The notes: a model not told the origin generated them from the sequence alone. A stretch of 64,000 nt of DNA from Bacillota bacterium (GCA_019420305.1 JAHZHL010000020.1:62001-126000); one strand, 5' to 3'. Shown: positions 25,042 to 35,341, numbered from the stretch's first letter. Made by a program: numbers and translations.

Positions 25042-27648
25042 ATGGCACTATCACCAATGATGCAGCAGTATACGAAGATCAAAGAAGAGTATCAGGATTG
25101 CATTTTATTTTTCCGGCTGGGAGACTTTTACGAAATGTTCTTTGAAGACGCGAAAACCGCTTCCAGAGAACTGGAGCTGACGCTGACCGGAAAGAACTGC
25201 GGTCTGGAGGAACGGGCTCCCATGTGCGGCGTTCCCTTTCATTCCGCGGACACTTATATCGCGCGTCTGGTAGAGAAGGGATATAAGGTCGCGATCTGCG
25301 AACAGACGGAAGATCCCGCTCAGGCCAAGGGGATCGTGAAAAGGGAAGTCATCCGCATCATTACGCCCGGTACGGTCATCAGCCAGAATATGCTCAAAGA
25401 GACCGAAAATAATTATATCGCTTCTTTTTTCAGCAGACAGGGAAAAACCGGACTCGCCTACTGCGACGTTTCCACCGGAGAGATTTACGCGACCGAGTTT
25501 TCCGGCAGCCGGGAAGAGGTCTTTGAAACACTGAGCAATGAACTTGTAAAAATCAAGGCTAGGGAGATTCTTTTCAACGAGGACTGTCCTCTGGACACGG
25601 AAGAGATCCGGCGGATTACGGAAGCTTATTTCAACCCGCTTTCTCAGGATTATTACAATGAAAGAGCCGTGCAGGACGCAGTACTGCGCCAGTTCAAAGT
25701 AAAAGCTCTGCTCGGTCTTGGGCTTGAGGAAGACGGCGCCGCCCTCTTCGCCCTCGGATCGATGCTTCTTTACCTGCATGAAACACAAAAAAACAGCCTG
25801 GAGCATATTTCCTGGCTGCATCTTTATGAAATGGGAACCCATATGGCGCTTGACAAAGCGACCATTAAAAATCTGGAACTGATCGAAACGCTCTTTGAAA
25901 AGAAGGTGAAAGGATCGCTCCTGGGGGTTCTGGACAAGACCAGTACGGCAATGGGCGCGAGAAGGCTGAAGCAGTGGATTCGGGAGCCGCTGAACAACGC
26001 GCGGGAGATCAACGAACGGCTGGACGCGGTTGAAGTACTGACCGAGGATCTTCTTTTGCGCAACAATTTGCGGGAGAATTTGAAACAGATTTATGATTTT
26101 GAACGGCTTTCCGGCCGGATCGCCTGTGGCAGCGCCAATGGAAAAGATCTGATCGCGCTTCGCAATTCCTGCTTTGTGCTCCCGGAGATCCGGGCGGATC
26201 TCGCGGAAAGTGAAAGTTCCCTTCTCCGGAAACTGGGAGAAGAAGTACGGGATTTGAAAGAAGTTTATGAACTGATTAACTCCGCGATCGTGGAGGAACC
26301 TCCCTTCGCGGTGAAAGAAGGCGGCCTTATCAGGGAAGGGTACTCCGGGGAACTGGATGATCTGAAGTTCTCCATACGGGATGCGCAGGACTGGATTGCT
26401 CAGCTTGAAAACACAGAACGGGAGCGCACCGGCATCAAAAATCTGAAGGTGGGCTTTAACAAGGTATTCGGTTATTTTCTGGAGATCACCAAATCCTATT
26501 ATGATATGATTCCGGACAATTACGTGAGAAAACAGACGTTAACCAATTGTGAACGGTTTATCACGCCGGAACTGAAAGAAATGGAAAGTCTGGTTCTGAA
26601 CGCCGAAGCCAAGATCAATCAGATGGAATATGAGCTGTTCACCCGCGTAAGGGAAGAAATCCAGAGCCATATCCGGGAAATTCAGACCACTTCGGCTGCC
26701 ATCTCCGCCCTTGATGTTCTGGTCTGCTTCGCGCAGGTGGGACAGCAGAACAACTATGTAAAACCGGAAATCGACTGCGGCGATGAAATCCGGATTGAAA
26801 AAGGACGGCATCCCGTCATTGAACAGACCATCCGGGACGGCATCTTTGTCAGCAATGATGTATGGCTGGATCGCAAAGAATCCAGCATGCTTCTGATCAC
26901 CGGCCCCAACATGGCGGGAAAGTCCACTTACATGCGCCAGACCGCGCTGATTGTGCTCATGGCGCAGGCCGGCTGTTTTGTACCCGCCGAAAGCGCGCAT
27001 ATCGGGATCGCGGATCGGATTTTCACACGAATCGGAGCTTCCGACAATCTGGCGCAGGGACAGAGCACTTTCTTTGTGGAGATGAGCGAGCTTGCCTACA
27101 TACTGAATGCTTCTACGGAAAAAAGCCTGATTATCCTGGATGAAATCGGAAGGGGCACCAGTACCTACGACGGCCTTTCCATCGCCTGGGCTGCCGCGGA
27201 ATATCTGTGCCATACAAAAAAACAGGTGCGTACCCTCTTCGCGACCCATTACCACGAGATGACCGCGCTGGAGGGAAGTCTGCAGGGTGTACACAACCTT
27301 AACGTAGATGTTGCCGAAGAAAATGGAAATGTGGTGTTCCTTCACAAAATCGTAGAAGGCAGCGCCAGCCGCAGCTATGGAATCCATGTCGCCAGACTCG
27401 CGGGGGTACCGGAACATCTGTTGGAGCAGGCGGAAATCAAACTCAGAGAACTGGAGGAAGGAAACGACGAAGCTCCGGCTCCTTCCGTGAATCAGAAAAC
27501 TCCCGCTGTCGCGGAAGAACAGATTTCCTTCTTCGGCTTTGCGCCAAATCCTGTGGTAGAGCGGCTGAGATCCCTGGATCTGATGACCCTTACCCCATCA
27601 GAAGCATTTCGCATTCTGGAAGAGTTAAAGCAGGCAGCGGAGGAGTGA
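25042..27648 (+). CDS. mutS: DNA mismatch repair protein MutS
   Basis: Mismatch-recognition ATPase of 868 residues. The mismatch-binding N-terminus has the FxE-type segment FFRLGDFYEMFFEDA, and the ABC-type ATPase has ITGPNMAGKSTYMRQ, FFVEMSELAYIL, LIILDEIGRGTSTYDG and ATHYHEMT. The C-terminal helices contact MutL and the clamp region. It lies 7 bp before mutL. Confidence 0.98.
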   Translation: MALSPMMQQYTKIKEEYQDCILFFRLGDFYEMFFEDAKTASRELELTLTGKNCGLEERAPMCGVPFHSADTYIARLVEKGYKVAICEQTEDPAQAKGIVKREVIRIITPGTVISQNMLKETENNYIASFFSRQGKTGLAYCDVSTGEIYATEFSGSREEVFETLSNELVKIKAREILFNEDCPLDTEEIRRITEAYFNPLSQDYYNERAVQDAVLRQFKVKALLGLGLEEDGAALFALGSMLLYLHETQKNSLEHISWLHLYEMGTHMALDKATIKNLELIETLFEKKVKGSLLGVLDKTSTAMGARRLKQWIREPLNNAREINERLDAVEVLTEDLLLRNNLRENLKQIYDFERLSGRIACGSANGKDLIALRNSCFVLPEIRADLAESESSLLRKLGEEVRDLKEVYELINSAIVEEPPFAVKEGGLIREGYSGELDDLKFSIRDAQDWIAQLENTERERTGIKNLKVGFNKVFGYFLEITKSYYDMIPDNYVRKQTLTNCERFITPELKEMESLVLNAEAKINQMEYELFTRVREEIQSHIREIQTTSAAISALDVLVCFAQVGQQNNYVKPEIDCGDEIRIEKGRHPVIEQTIRDGIFVSNDVWLDRKESSMLLITGPNMAGKSTYMRQTALIVLMAQAGCFVPAESAHIGIADRIFTRIGASDNLAQGQSTFFVEMSELAYILNASTEKSLIILDEIGRGTSTYDGLSIAWAAAEYLCHTKKQVRTLFATHYHEMTALEGSLQGVHNLNVDVAEENGNVVFLHKIVEGSASRSYGIHVARLAGVPEHLLEQAEIKLRELEEGNDEAPAPSVNQKTPAVAEEQISFFGFAPNPVVERLRSLDLMTLTPSEAFRILEELKQAAEE

Positions 27649-27655
27649 GGAATCT

Positions 27656-29497
27656 ATGATTCATGTGTTAGAAAAAGACGTCGCGGATAAAATCGCGGCA
27701 GGAGAAGTGATCGAGCGGCCGCTGTCCATTGTAAAAGAATTAGTGGAGAATTCGATTGACGCGGGAGCACGCGCGATTACCGTGGAAATCAAAAAAGGCG
27801 GAAAATCCTATATCCGTGTAACCGATGATGGCTGCGGAATTGAACGTGATCAGGCGCAGACTGCGTTTCTGCGCCATGCTACCAGCAAGATCTCCCGGGC
27901 GGATGATCTGGAGCGCATTGAAACGTTAGGGTTTCGCGGTGAAGCTCTCGCCAGCATCGCCGCAGTCTCCCGAACTGAAATGATCACGAAAACCAGAGAG
28001 GCAAAAACGGGTCTTCGTCTTGTAATCGAAGGCAGCAGTGTCGCTGAGCAGGAACCAACGGGTTGTCCGGAGGGCACGACCATCGTTGTAAGGGATCTGT
28101 TCTATAATACACCGGCCAGAAAGAAGTTTATGAAATCGGATGCCGCTGAAAGTAGCGCGGTGATTGAATTTGTCTCCCAGATTTCTCTGGCTTATCCGCT
28201 GCTGAAAATCCGGATGATAAACAATGGGAATATGCTGTTTTCCACATCCGGAAAAGGAGATCGCTACCGGAACATTCTGACGGTATTCAGCCGGGAGCTG
28301 AGCGATGAGCTGATTCCGGTGCAGGCAGAAGAACAGGAACTAAAACTGGAGGGCTATATTTCAAATCCCGGAGAAAGCCGCGCCACAAGAAAGCATCAGA
28401 TTTTCTTTGTCAACGGACGCGTTGTGAACAGCAAAGTGATCCAGAAGGGAATCAGTCAGGCATATGCCGACAAACTGTTTGAAGGCAGGTTTCCCGTCGC
28501 ATTTTTGTTTTTATCCACCCGTCCGGATACTCTGGATGTCAACATTCATCCTAATAAACGGGAAATCCGTTTTCACGATGAAGCCTTTGTGACAGACTTT
28601 GTGCGGAGGACTCTGAGGAGCGCGCTGCTTTCCAGGGAATCCATTCCTCAGGTCAAAGAAGAGACGCTGTTTCGAAGACCTCTCCGAAAGCCGGAGCTTC
28701 CCCAAAGGAATGATGCTAAAAGTGAAAATACCGTCAGAGACAGCGCGGAACACCGCGGGAAGCCCGAAGAAGAGCAGGTTGACATAAAATCCATCTTGTC
28801 AATAATAAGAAAAGAGGAGGAGCGCCGGGATCCGGAGCTGAGAGAGGAAACGAGCTCTTATCAGGCTCATCCGACGCAAGAGGTTTCCGACTCGCCCCGC
28901 GAAAAGATGCCCGCTCCTTTTGATTTTGATGAACTGACCATTACCGGTTCCATATTCGGCACTTACATTACCGCCGTTGATGAGACCTGTTTTTACCTGA
29001 TCGATCAGCATGCGGCTCATGAACGGATTTTCTTTGAAAAACTGATGCGACAGTACAGAGAAAGTGAAAAACACTGCCAGCCGATTCTGATGCCGATTAC
29101 CCTTCATGTCCCTTATGACGCGGCAGAAGAACAGGACTGCTGGATTTCCCATCTGAACCGTATGGGCTTTCAGGTGGAACTATTCGGACCCCGCACCTAT
29201 ATCGTCAAGGGAATCCCCGCCTTTATGGAACTTGCGGAAGCGGAACGTTTTCTGAAGGATTTTATCGATCAGGCAGCAGACGGTACAAAGCCGGATAATC
29301 TTCCCGCGATCGAAAAGCTTACAATGCGCTCCTGCAAAAGCGCGGTAAAAGCCCATGACTATCTGAAGGAAGAAGAGATCGAACAACTGTTCATCGATCT
29401 CCGGCAGTGTGAAAATCCGTTTTCCTGCCCGCACGGGCGTCCGACGTTTATAAAAATGACACAGTATGAAATTGAAAAAATGTTCAAGAGAGTGTAA
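27656..29497 (+). CDS. mutL: DNA mismatch repair protein MutL
   Basis: GHKL ATPase and likely nicking endonuclease of 613 residues. N-terminal motifs: AAGEVIERPLSIVKELVENSIDAG, DDGCGI, TLGFRGEALASI. The C-terminal dimerisation domain has the endonuclease motif DQHAAHERIFFE (DQHAx2Ex4E) and FSCPHGRP near the end, so it is of the nicking type found in organisms without MutH. A variable linker spans about residues 335-420. Confidence 0.97.
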   Translation: MIHVLEKDVADKIAAGEVIERPLSIVKELVENSIDAGARAITVEIKKGGKSYIRVTDDGCGIERDQAQTAFLRHATSKISRADDLERIETLGFRGEALASIAAVSRTEMITKTREAKTGLRLVIEGSSVAEQEPTGCPEGTTIVVRDLFYNTPARKKFMKSDAAESSAVIEFVSQISLAYPLLKIRMINNGNMLFSTSGKGDRYRNILTVFSRELSDELIPVQAEEQELKLEGYISNPGESRATRKHQIFFVNGRVVNSKVIQKGISQAYADKLFEGRFPVAFLFLSTRPDTLDVNIHPNKREIRFHDEAFVTDFVRRTLRSALLSRESIPQVKEETLFRRPLRKPELPQRNDAKSENTVRDSAEHRGKPEEEQVDIKSILSIIRKEEERRDPELREETSSYQAHPTQEVSDSPREKMPAPFDFDELTITGSIFGTYITAVDETCFYLIDQHAAHERIFFEKLMRQYRESEKHCQPILMPITLHVPYDAAEEQDCWISHLNRMGFQVELFGPRTYIVKGIPAFMELAEAERFLKDFIDQAADGTKPDNLPAIEKLTMRSCKSAVKAHDYLKEEEIEQLFIDLRQCENPFSCPHGRPTFIKMTQYEIEKMFKRV

Positions 29498-29503
29498 AGC
29501 CAA

Positions 29504-30433
29504 ATGAAAGATCTGATTGCAGTAGTCGGACCTACGGCTACAGGAAAAACCGAATATGCGATTCAGCTGGCGATGCGGCTGGACGGAGAAATTGTGTCCT
29601 GTGATTCCATGCAGCTTTACCGGTTCATGGATATCGGCAGCGCAAAACCCTCTGAAGAAGAACGGAAAATGGTCCGTCACTATCTGGTGGATGAGATTGA
29701 TCCCAGAGAGCCATTTTCTGTCGCGCAGTATCAAAAACGGGCAAAACAGGCAATCGCGGAAATCCACGGGAAAGGAAAGCTGCCGATTGTCGCCGGAGGA
29801 ACCGGACTTTATCTGAATTCCATTCTGTATGAGATGGACTTCAGCGCGCCGCCCGCAGCGGATGATTTCCGGAACAAGATGGAAAAGCTGGCGCGGGAAC
29901 AAGGGAAAGAAGCGCTCCACCAGCGTCTTCTGGAAAAAGACCCCCGGGCAGCTGCCCGCATCCATCCCAATAATACGAAAAAAATTATTCGGGCTCTGGA
30001 AGCGGTGGAGCGAACCGGAAAGGGAATTCGTCCCTTTTCGGAAGCAGATAAACTCTGTGAAGATTACCGCCCGTTTCTTATCGGGCTTACCCGTGACCGG
30101 AGCGAACTCTACCAACGAATTAACGAGCGGGTCATTCATCTGATGAATCGGGGACTTCTGCGGGAGGTAGACGCGCTTCTCGCGAAGGGCCTGACGGAAG
30201 AACATATTTCTATGAAGGGAATCGGATATAAAGAATTGATCCGATATCGAAAAGGAGAATGGGATCTGGAAACCGCGATTGCAAAAATACAACAAAATAC
30301 ACGGCATTATGCAAAAAGACAGTTAACGTGGTTCCGAAGATATGATAAAATAAAATGGTTTAACCTTTCGCATTATGAAAATAGAGAAAATGCTCTCGAG
30401 GATATGTTGTCATGGCTGAAAGAAAAAAGGTAA
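29504..30433 (+). CDS. miaA: tRNA dimethylallyltransferase MiaA
   Basis: Transfers a dimethylallyl group to A37 of tRNAs reading UNN codons. It has 309 residues, P-loop VGPTATGKT at residues 7-15, then SCDSMQLYRFMDIGSAKPS and GGTGLYLNS. The usual Firmicutes position after mutSL. Its end overlaps the recombinase gene by 22 bp. It uses DMAPP made by the MEP route whose first enzyme is encoded at 21 kb. Confidence 0.97.
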   Translation: MKDLIAVVGPTATGKTEYAIQLAMRLDGEIVSCDSMQLYRFMDIGSAKPSEEERKMVRHYLVDEIDPREPFSVAQYQKRAKQAIAEIHGKGKLPIVAGGTGLYLNSILYEMDFSAPPAADDFRNKMEKLAREQGKEALHQRLLEKDPRAAARIHPNNTKKIIRALEAVERTGKGIRPFSEADKLCEDYRPFLIGLTRDRSELYQRINERVIHLMNRGLLREVDALLAKGLTEEHISMKGIGYKELIRYRKGEWDLETAIAKIQQNTRHYAKRQLTWFRRYDKIKWFNLSHYENRENALEDMLSWLKEKR

Positions 30434-31584
30434 AACTTCATAACAGGAGCGGGAAGCCGGATAATGTGGTAGAAAAGGAACGGGATATTGACCGGAAGTG
30501 CAGAGAACTGGAAGCGGAGCTTCCTCGATTTTTAAACCGTTTTTTCGCCTATCTGCGTGGAAACGTGCTCCCCATGACGCGGCTTGCCTATCTGCGGGAT
30601 ATCCGCTTTTTCTGCCAGTATCTTTTGAAGGAACAGGTTCTGGCGGATACCTGCGCGAAAGAGATCCGCGATATCACGCTTTCTGATTTCTCCCGGATCA
30701 GCGCCGCCGATGTCAACGCGTTCCTGGATCACTGCCGACACTATGAGGTGGAACGGGATGGATTTTTCGTCGGATATGACAACGGCAACAAAACACTGGC
30801 AAGAAAAAAGTCGACTCTGTCCGTTCTTTTCAAGCAGCTTTACCGCGATCAGCTGCTGGAAAAGAACATCACGGACGGATTTAACCCGATCCGTGTGCCC
30901 GGTCCTTCTGAGCGGGAAATCAAGGCTCTGCAGGATGATGAAGTGATGGTGATGCTTGACGCGGTGTCCACAGGCACCCATCTGACAAAAAAAGAACGCC
31001 AGTACTGGGAAAAAACAAAAAAGCGGGATAAGGCAATTCTAATCCTGTTTTTAACCTACGGTCTGCGGCTGTCGGAACTTCAGCAGCTGAATGTATCTTC
31101 TTTCCAGTTTTCACGCGGGGAATTCCTGATTTACCGAAAGAGGGGAAAGGAGTCCACCATGCCACTCAACGAATCGGTGATCATGGTATTAAAAGACTAT
31201 CTGGAACATGAACGGCCCGGGGATGAAAACCTGAGCGAAGAAAACAGGGACGCGCTCTTTCTGTCACTGCAGGGAAAACGCATGACAGAACGCCAAATCC
31301 GGGAACTGGTCAAAAAGTACACGTCCATCGGACTTTCCACATCCAGAAAAAATGGATATAGTCCCCATAAACTGCGGGCAACCGCAGCTACCAGCCTCAT
31401 CGGGCGGGGAAATTCCATCTACGATGTTCAGGCTCTGCTGGATCACGAACAGGTGACAACCACACAGCTTTACGCGGCCCACAAAATGAACGTAAAAAGA
31501 GATCTGGTCCGCGATATGGAATGGGAGCTGGAACGGATCGATGAAAAAGGGCAGGCAAAATCTTATGAAAAAGATAAGAAATAA
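30412..31584 (+). CDS. Tyrosine recombinase (XerC/XerD type, long form)
   Basis: Site-specific recombinase of 390 residues. An N-terminal basic extension of about 40 residues precedes the SAM-like core-binding domain (YLRGNVLPMTRLAYLRDIRFFCQYLL, split over residues 40-70). Catalytic set: Arg in TYGLRLSEL, Lys in YRKRGKE, H-x-x-R in SPHKLRATAAT, His in LLDHEQ and Tyr in TTQLYAAH. It is longer than Xer proteins (about 300). Overlap with miaA and the lack of att-like repeats or other phage genes suggest a resident gene rather than an integrase of a local element. It may be the chromosome-dimer resolvase or a paralogue. Confidence 0.88.
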   Translation: MAERKKVKLHNRSGKPDNVVEKERDIDRKCRELEAELPRFLNRFFAYLRGNVLPMTRLAYLRDIRFFCQYLLKEQVLADTCAKEIRDITLSDFSRISAADVNAFLDHCRHYEVERDGFFVGYDNGNKTLARKKSTLSVLFKQLYRDQLLEKNITDGFNPIRVPGPSEREIKALQDDEVMVMLDAVSTGTHLTKKERQYWEKTKKRDKAILILFLTYGLRLSELQQLNVSSFQFSRGEFLIYRKRGKESTMPLNESVIMVLKDYLEHERPGDENLSEENRDALFLSLQGKRMTERQIRELVKKYTSIGLSTSRKNGYSPHKLRATAATSLIGRGNSIYDVQALLDHEQVTTTQLYAAHKMNVKRDLVRDMEWELERIDEKGQAKSYEKDKK

Positions 31585-31641
31585 TTCATAATATAAATAA
31601 CTATTTGATGTATGATCGTTTAGAAAGGAAATGAGAAGGAA

Positions 31642-33222
31642 ATGAAGAAAAAGGAAATATTCTGTGTGCTTGCAGCATCGCTGTTCATCTCGAATTTCAT
31701 ATCAGCATCTCCCGTCTCCGCTGCGGACTATTCCTTTATACAGAAAGTGGAGCCGCTTCAGTACGACTGGGAATTTCAACAGGAGCTGAATGAGGATAAA
31801 GCGATAAAAAACGGGAAGCCGGATACCCGCTGGTTTGACCCCGAAGATCAGCGATCGGAATATGAAATTTCTACAGAAGAAGAGCTCATGGGCCTTTCAC
31901 AGCTTGTAAGCACAAGGAACTTCACCTGGGAGGTAAATGAAGTATATACCTTTAAGAATATTACAATCAAGCTGATGAATGACATCGAACTGACGAAAGA
32001 CTGGGTGCCAATCGGATACTCCGATACTTACGCGTTTGAAGGAACCTTTGACGGAAACGGGCATACAATTTCTGGAATTCGGATTCAGGATGTAACAGAT
32101 GATAATCAGGGTTTTTTCGGCTACCTGAAGGGAACCGTGCGAAATTTGAAACTTTCAGGAACGATTGAAACAGAGACCAGCAATGTAGGCGGTCTTGCCG
32201 CAGTCATGGCGCCGGACTCCGCCGTGGAAAACTGCACAGTCAATATGACAGTTTCCGGAAAGGACAAGGTCGGCGGCATTGCCGGGCAGAGTACTTCCGC
32301 CCGAATTGAGAACTGCCGCAATACCGGAAATATCAGCGGCACAGTGAAAATAGGAGGCATTGTCGGTGAAAACTGGAATGGATCTGTGCGGCAGTGTTCC
32401 AATACCGGAACCATTTCTTCGTCCGGACGCGGCGTAGGAACTTACGGAACGGGAGGGATTGCCGGAAGATCGGTAGCCAGGGACGCTTCCATACAGGAAT
32501 GCTACAACACCGGATCGATTCGCTCCAACAATGAATGCGCAGGCGGCATTGTCGGATATACCAACGCTGCCGGCTCGACAGTGGACAGCTGTTACAATAC
32601 AGGTGTTGTTTCCGGCGAGGAAGGACAATCTTCTCTCCCCAATTATATCGGAGGCATTGTCGGCAGCATCGGTGAGAACGGCGTACGCCTGCAGAACTGC
32701 TATAATGTAGGAAAAGTAAAAAATGGCGAGTACCTGGGCGGCGTACTGGGAAACTTTACCGCTAATTATTACGCAAAAATTGAGGCTTTCATCAGTAACA
32801 ACTATTATCTGGACGGTTCCGCTCCGGCGGCGGTAGGAAAAGAAAAGGATTCCGATGGTGGAAAGAATTATTCGGATGTCGCGTCAGTAGAGCTTTCCGG
32901 CGATCTGACGAGTATGCATATGGTATCCGCGCTAGGTGCCGCGTACCGCGCCGATGAAGGCGGCATGCACGGTGTCAACAACGGGTTCCCTGTCCTGAAG
33001 TGGCAGGAAGAAACCACTATCGATCGGACCAAACTTCTCAAAAAAATGGGAATCAATTATAAAAAAGAGTTTGATGCCTTCTTTGAAAAATATCCATATG
33101 GCGCATCTTCCGGACAATTTATTCTGGAGGCGTCTAACCCGCATACGTTCTTTGAGAACCAGCTGTCCGAACATCAGCAGATAGCGGAAGCACGGTCTGA
33201 AAAAGAGACGGATACAGAATAA
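31642..33222 (+). CDS. Secreted GLUG-repeat protein
   Basis: A 526-residue protein with a signal peptide (basic start, hydrophobic core, cleavage near PVSAA-DYS at about residue 28). From about residue 170 to 400 it has at least six GLUG-type repeats of about 35 residues, each combining GGI(V/A)G with a C-x-N-T/V-G turn (NCRNTGNISG, QCSNTGTISS, ECYNTGSIRS, SCYNTGVVSG, NCYNVGKVKN). These build a beta-solenoid, and the cysteine falls at the same place in most repeats. No sortase motif or other anchor is visible. The function is unknown; surface or adhesin-like roles are usual for GLUG proteins. Confidence 0.82.
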   Translation: MKKKEIFCVLAASLFISNFISASPVSAADYSFIQKVEPLQYDWEFQQELNEDKAIKNGKPDTRWFDPEDQRSEYEISTEEELMGLSQLVSTRNFTWEVNEVYTFKNITIKLMNDIELTKDWVPIGYSDTYAFEGTFDGNGHTISGIRIQDVTDDNQGFFGYLKGTVRNLKLSGTIETETSNVGGLAAVMAPDSAVENCTVNMTVSGKDKVGGIAGQSTSARIENCRNTGNISGTVKIGGIVGENWNGSVRQCSNTGTISSSGRGVGTYGTGGIAGRSVARDASIQECYNTGSIRSNNECAGGIVGYTNAAGSTVDSCYNTGVVSGEEGQSSLPNYIGGIVGSIGENGVRLQNCYNVGKVKNGEYLGGVLGNFTANYYAKIEAFISNNYYLDGSAPAAVGKEKDSDGGKNYSDVASVELSGDLTSMHMVSALGAAYRADEGGMHGVNNGFPVLKWQEETTIDRTKLLKKMGINYKKEFDAFFEKYPYGASSGQFILEASNPHTFFENQLSEHQQIAEARSEKETDTE

Positions 33223-33257
33223 CAGAAAAATATTATGGAAAACTAGGAGAGAGTCTT

Positions 33258-34550
33258 ATGCAGCAGAATACGTATCAATTATTATCGGAAGAGTTGGGAA
33301 TTTCCCCAAAGGTGCTGGATCTGGTCGAACAGGCGCAGTCGGATATCAGCGGGGAATTTGAAGTCCTGGATGATATTATGGCTTATAATCAGTATAAAGT
33401 CCTGACCGCGTTTCAGAAAAACCGCATCAGCGATACTCATTTTTCCTGGAACACGGGATACGGGTATGATGATGCCGGAAGAGAAGCTCTGGAGCGGGTA
33501 TACGCGGATATTTTCCGGACAGAAGCCGCGTTAGTACGCCCGATTATTGTAAATGGAACCCACGCGCTGACCCTTACTCTGACCGGAATCCTCCGTCCCG
33601 GCGATGAACTGATTTACTGCACAGGAGCTCCTTACGACACACTGGAAGAGGTGATCGGCATTCGCGGAGAAGGAAAAGGATCTCTGAAAGAGTTCGGCGT
33701 AAGCTACAAACAGGTGGAACTGACACCGGAAGGGGACATTGATCTTCCCGCGCTGAAAGAAGCCATTTCGGAAAAAACCCGTATGGTTACAGTGCAGCGC
33801 GCAACCGGATACGGGTGGAGAAAGGCGATTACTATCGAGCAGATTCAGGAATGGGCGGACTTTGTCCATGGCATTAATCCGGACATCATCTGTATGGCTG
33901 ATAATTGTTACGGTGAATTTCTGGATGTAAAAGAACCGACAGAGGTGGGAACTGATATTCTCGCCGGTTCGCTTATAAAAAACCCTGGCGGGGGGCTTGC
34001 TCTGACCGGCGGCTATATTGCGGGAAGACAGGATTTAATCGATCAGATTTCCTATCGAATGACGTCTCCCGGAATCGGAGGGGAGTGCGGTCTGATGTTC
34101 GGCCAGACGCGCGCCATGTTCCAGGGACTCTTCCTGGCTCCTAAAACGGTTAACGGCGCGGTCAAGGGAGCCGCGCTGTGCGCAAAAGCCTTTGAAAAGC
34201 TTGGATTCGATGTATGCCCGAAGGCAGAAGAAAAAAGGAGCGATATCATCGAAGCCGTAAAGCTTGGAAGTCCGGAAGCGGTTGTCGCTTTTTGTGAGGG
34301 CATCCAGGCGGCAGCTCCCATCGACGCCTATGTGAAGCCGGTTCCATGGGATATGCCGGGATATGAGGATCAGGTTGTAATGGCTGCCGGAGCCTTTGTA
34401 CAGGGTTCTTCCATCGAATTGAGCGCGGATGCTCCGATTCGTCCGCCTTATATTGTATATTTTCAAGGAGGTCTTACTTACGAACATTCCAAATTCGGAG
34501 TGATTAAAGCGCTGCAGGTGTTATACGAACAAAATCTGATTACTCTGTAA
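33258..34550 (+). CDS. Methionine gamma-lyase family protein (YnbB type)
   Basis: PLP-dependent Cys/Met-metabolism-related enzyme of 430 residues, in B. subtilis YnbB next to miaA/hfq ('aluminium resistance protein' in older work). Features: HFSWNTGYGYDDAGREALERVYADIF, PIIVNGTHALTL, MADNCYGEF and the Schiff-base region GSLIKNPGGGLALTGGYI with its Lys. Conserved synteny with mutSL-miaA supports orthology. Actual substrate unknown. RBS AGGAGAGAG. Confidence 0.9.
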   Translation: MQQNTYQLLSEELGISPKVLDLVEQAQSDISGEFEVLDDIMAYNQYKVLTAFQKNRISDTHFSWNTGYGYDDAGREALERVYADIFRTEAALVRPIIVNGTHALTLTLTGILRPGDELIYCTGAPYDTLEEVIGIRGEGKGSLKEFGVSYKQVELTPEGDIDLPALKEAISEKTRMVTVQRATGYGWRKAITIEQIQEWADFVHGINPDIICMADNCYGEFLDVKEPTEVGTDILAGSLIKNPGGGLALTGGYIAGRQDLIDQISYRMTSPGIGGECGLMFGQTRAMFQGLFLAPKTVNGAVKGAALCAKAFEKLGFDVCPKAEEKRSDIIEAVKLGSPEAVVAFCEGIQAAAPIDAYVKPVPWDMPGYEDQVVMAAGAFVQGSSIELSADAPIRPPYIVYFQGGLTYEHSKFGVIKALQVLYEQNLITL

Positions 34551-34588
34551 CCTTACAGAAGAAATACAGGCAGAAGGGTTGACTTCAT

Positions 34589-35320
34589 ATGGATAAGCAC
34601 AGAAAAGATAAACTTCACAAAAGGATTAAACTGGTCAGCACCATTTTGAAATTCGCGCTGCTGCTGGGAATTATCATCGGACTGCCGCTGTATATTTATT
34701 TTTATCAGCCCCAGCTGATTAAGGATATGTCCAGTATGGAAAATGTGAACGCATTCTTCCGGCAATACCATGCGGAAAGTATCTTTGTTTATATCGGCGC
34801 ACAGATTCTCCAGATTGTCATCTGTGTCATTCCCGGCCAGTGGCTGCAGTTCGCGGCAGGCTATATGTACGGATTCTGGCTGGGCTTCCTCTATTCTGTA
34901 ATCGGCGCGGCGCTTGGTTCGATTCTGACCTATTATCTTGCCAAACTGCTCGGACGGGACGCCATGCATCTGATTTTTGGCGAAGCAAAAATCAATGAGT
35001 TTATCCATAAGCTGAACAGCAAGAAGGCCATCGTTATCGTATTTCTTATATTTCTGATTCCCGGGGTACCAAAAGACCTGTGTAACTACGCGGCGGGAAT
35101 TTCTGAAATGAGACTGAAGCCTTTCCTGATTGTTTCACTTGTCGGCCGCAGTCCGGGCATGATGGGAAGTCTTCTGATCGGCAGACAGATCGAAGCGGGT
35201 CAGTATACCGGAGCGGTTGTCATTGCCGTTGCAGCGGTCATTTTATGTGTCATAGGGGTTATCATGCGAAAACGTCTTACCGGATGGCTGGATAAAGCCT
35301 ATGATAAGCTTTACAAATAG
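34589..35320 (+). CDS. TVP38/TMEM64-family (VTT domain) membrane protein
   Basis: Integral membrane protein of 243 residues with the VTT/SNARE-associated (DedA-superfamily) domain. Helix at about 18-38, then the re-entrant signature GQWLQFAAGYMYGFWLG and FLYSVIGAALGSILTYYLA, the LIPGVPKDLCNYAAG loop, and C-terminal helices. Family members are implicated in lipid scrambling or transport. It is followed after 21 bp by a small membrane protein. Confidence 0.88.
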   Translation: MDKHRKDKLHKRIKLVSTILKFALLLGIIIGLPLYIYFYQPQLIKDMSSMENVNAFFRQYHAESIFVYIGAQILQIVICVIPGQWLQFAAGYMYGFWLGFLYSVIGAALGSILTYYLAKLLGRDAMHLIFGEAKINEFIHKLNSKKAIVIVFLIFLIPGVPKDLCNYAAGISEMRLKPFLIVSLVGRSPGMMGSLLIGRQIEAGQYTGAVVIAVAAVILCVIGVIMRKRLTGWLDKAYDKLYK

Positions 35321-35341
35321 TGATGAGGATATACAGATAAA

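Noticed and set aside
30412..33222. Recombinase plus GLUG protein as a mobile element
   Set aside because: No flanking direct repeats, tRNA site or other phage/ICE genes; the neighbours (mutSL-miaA, YnbB-type gene) keep their conserved order.
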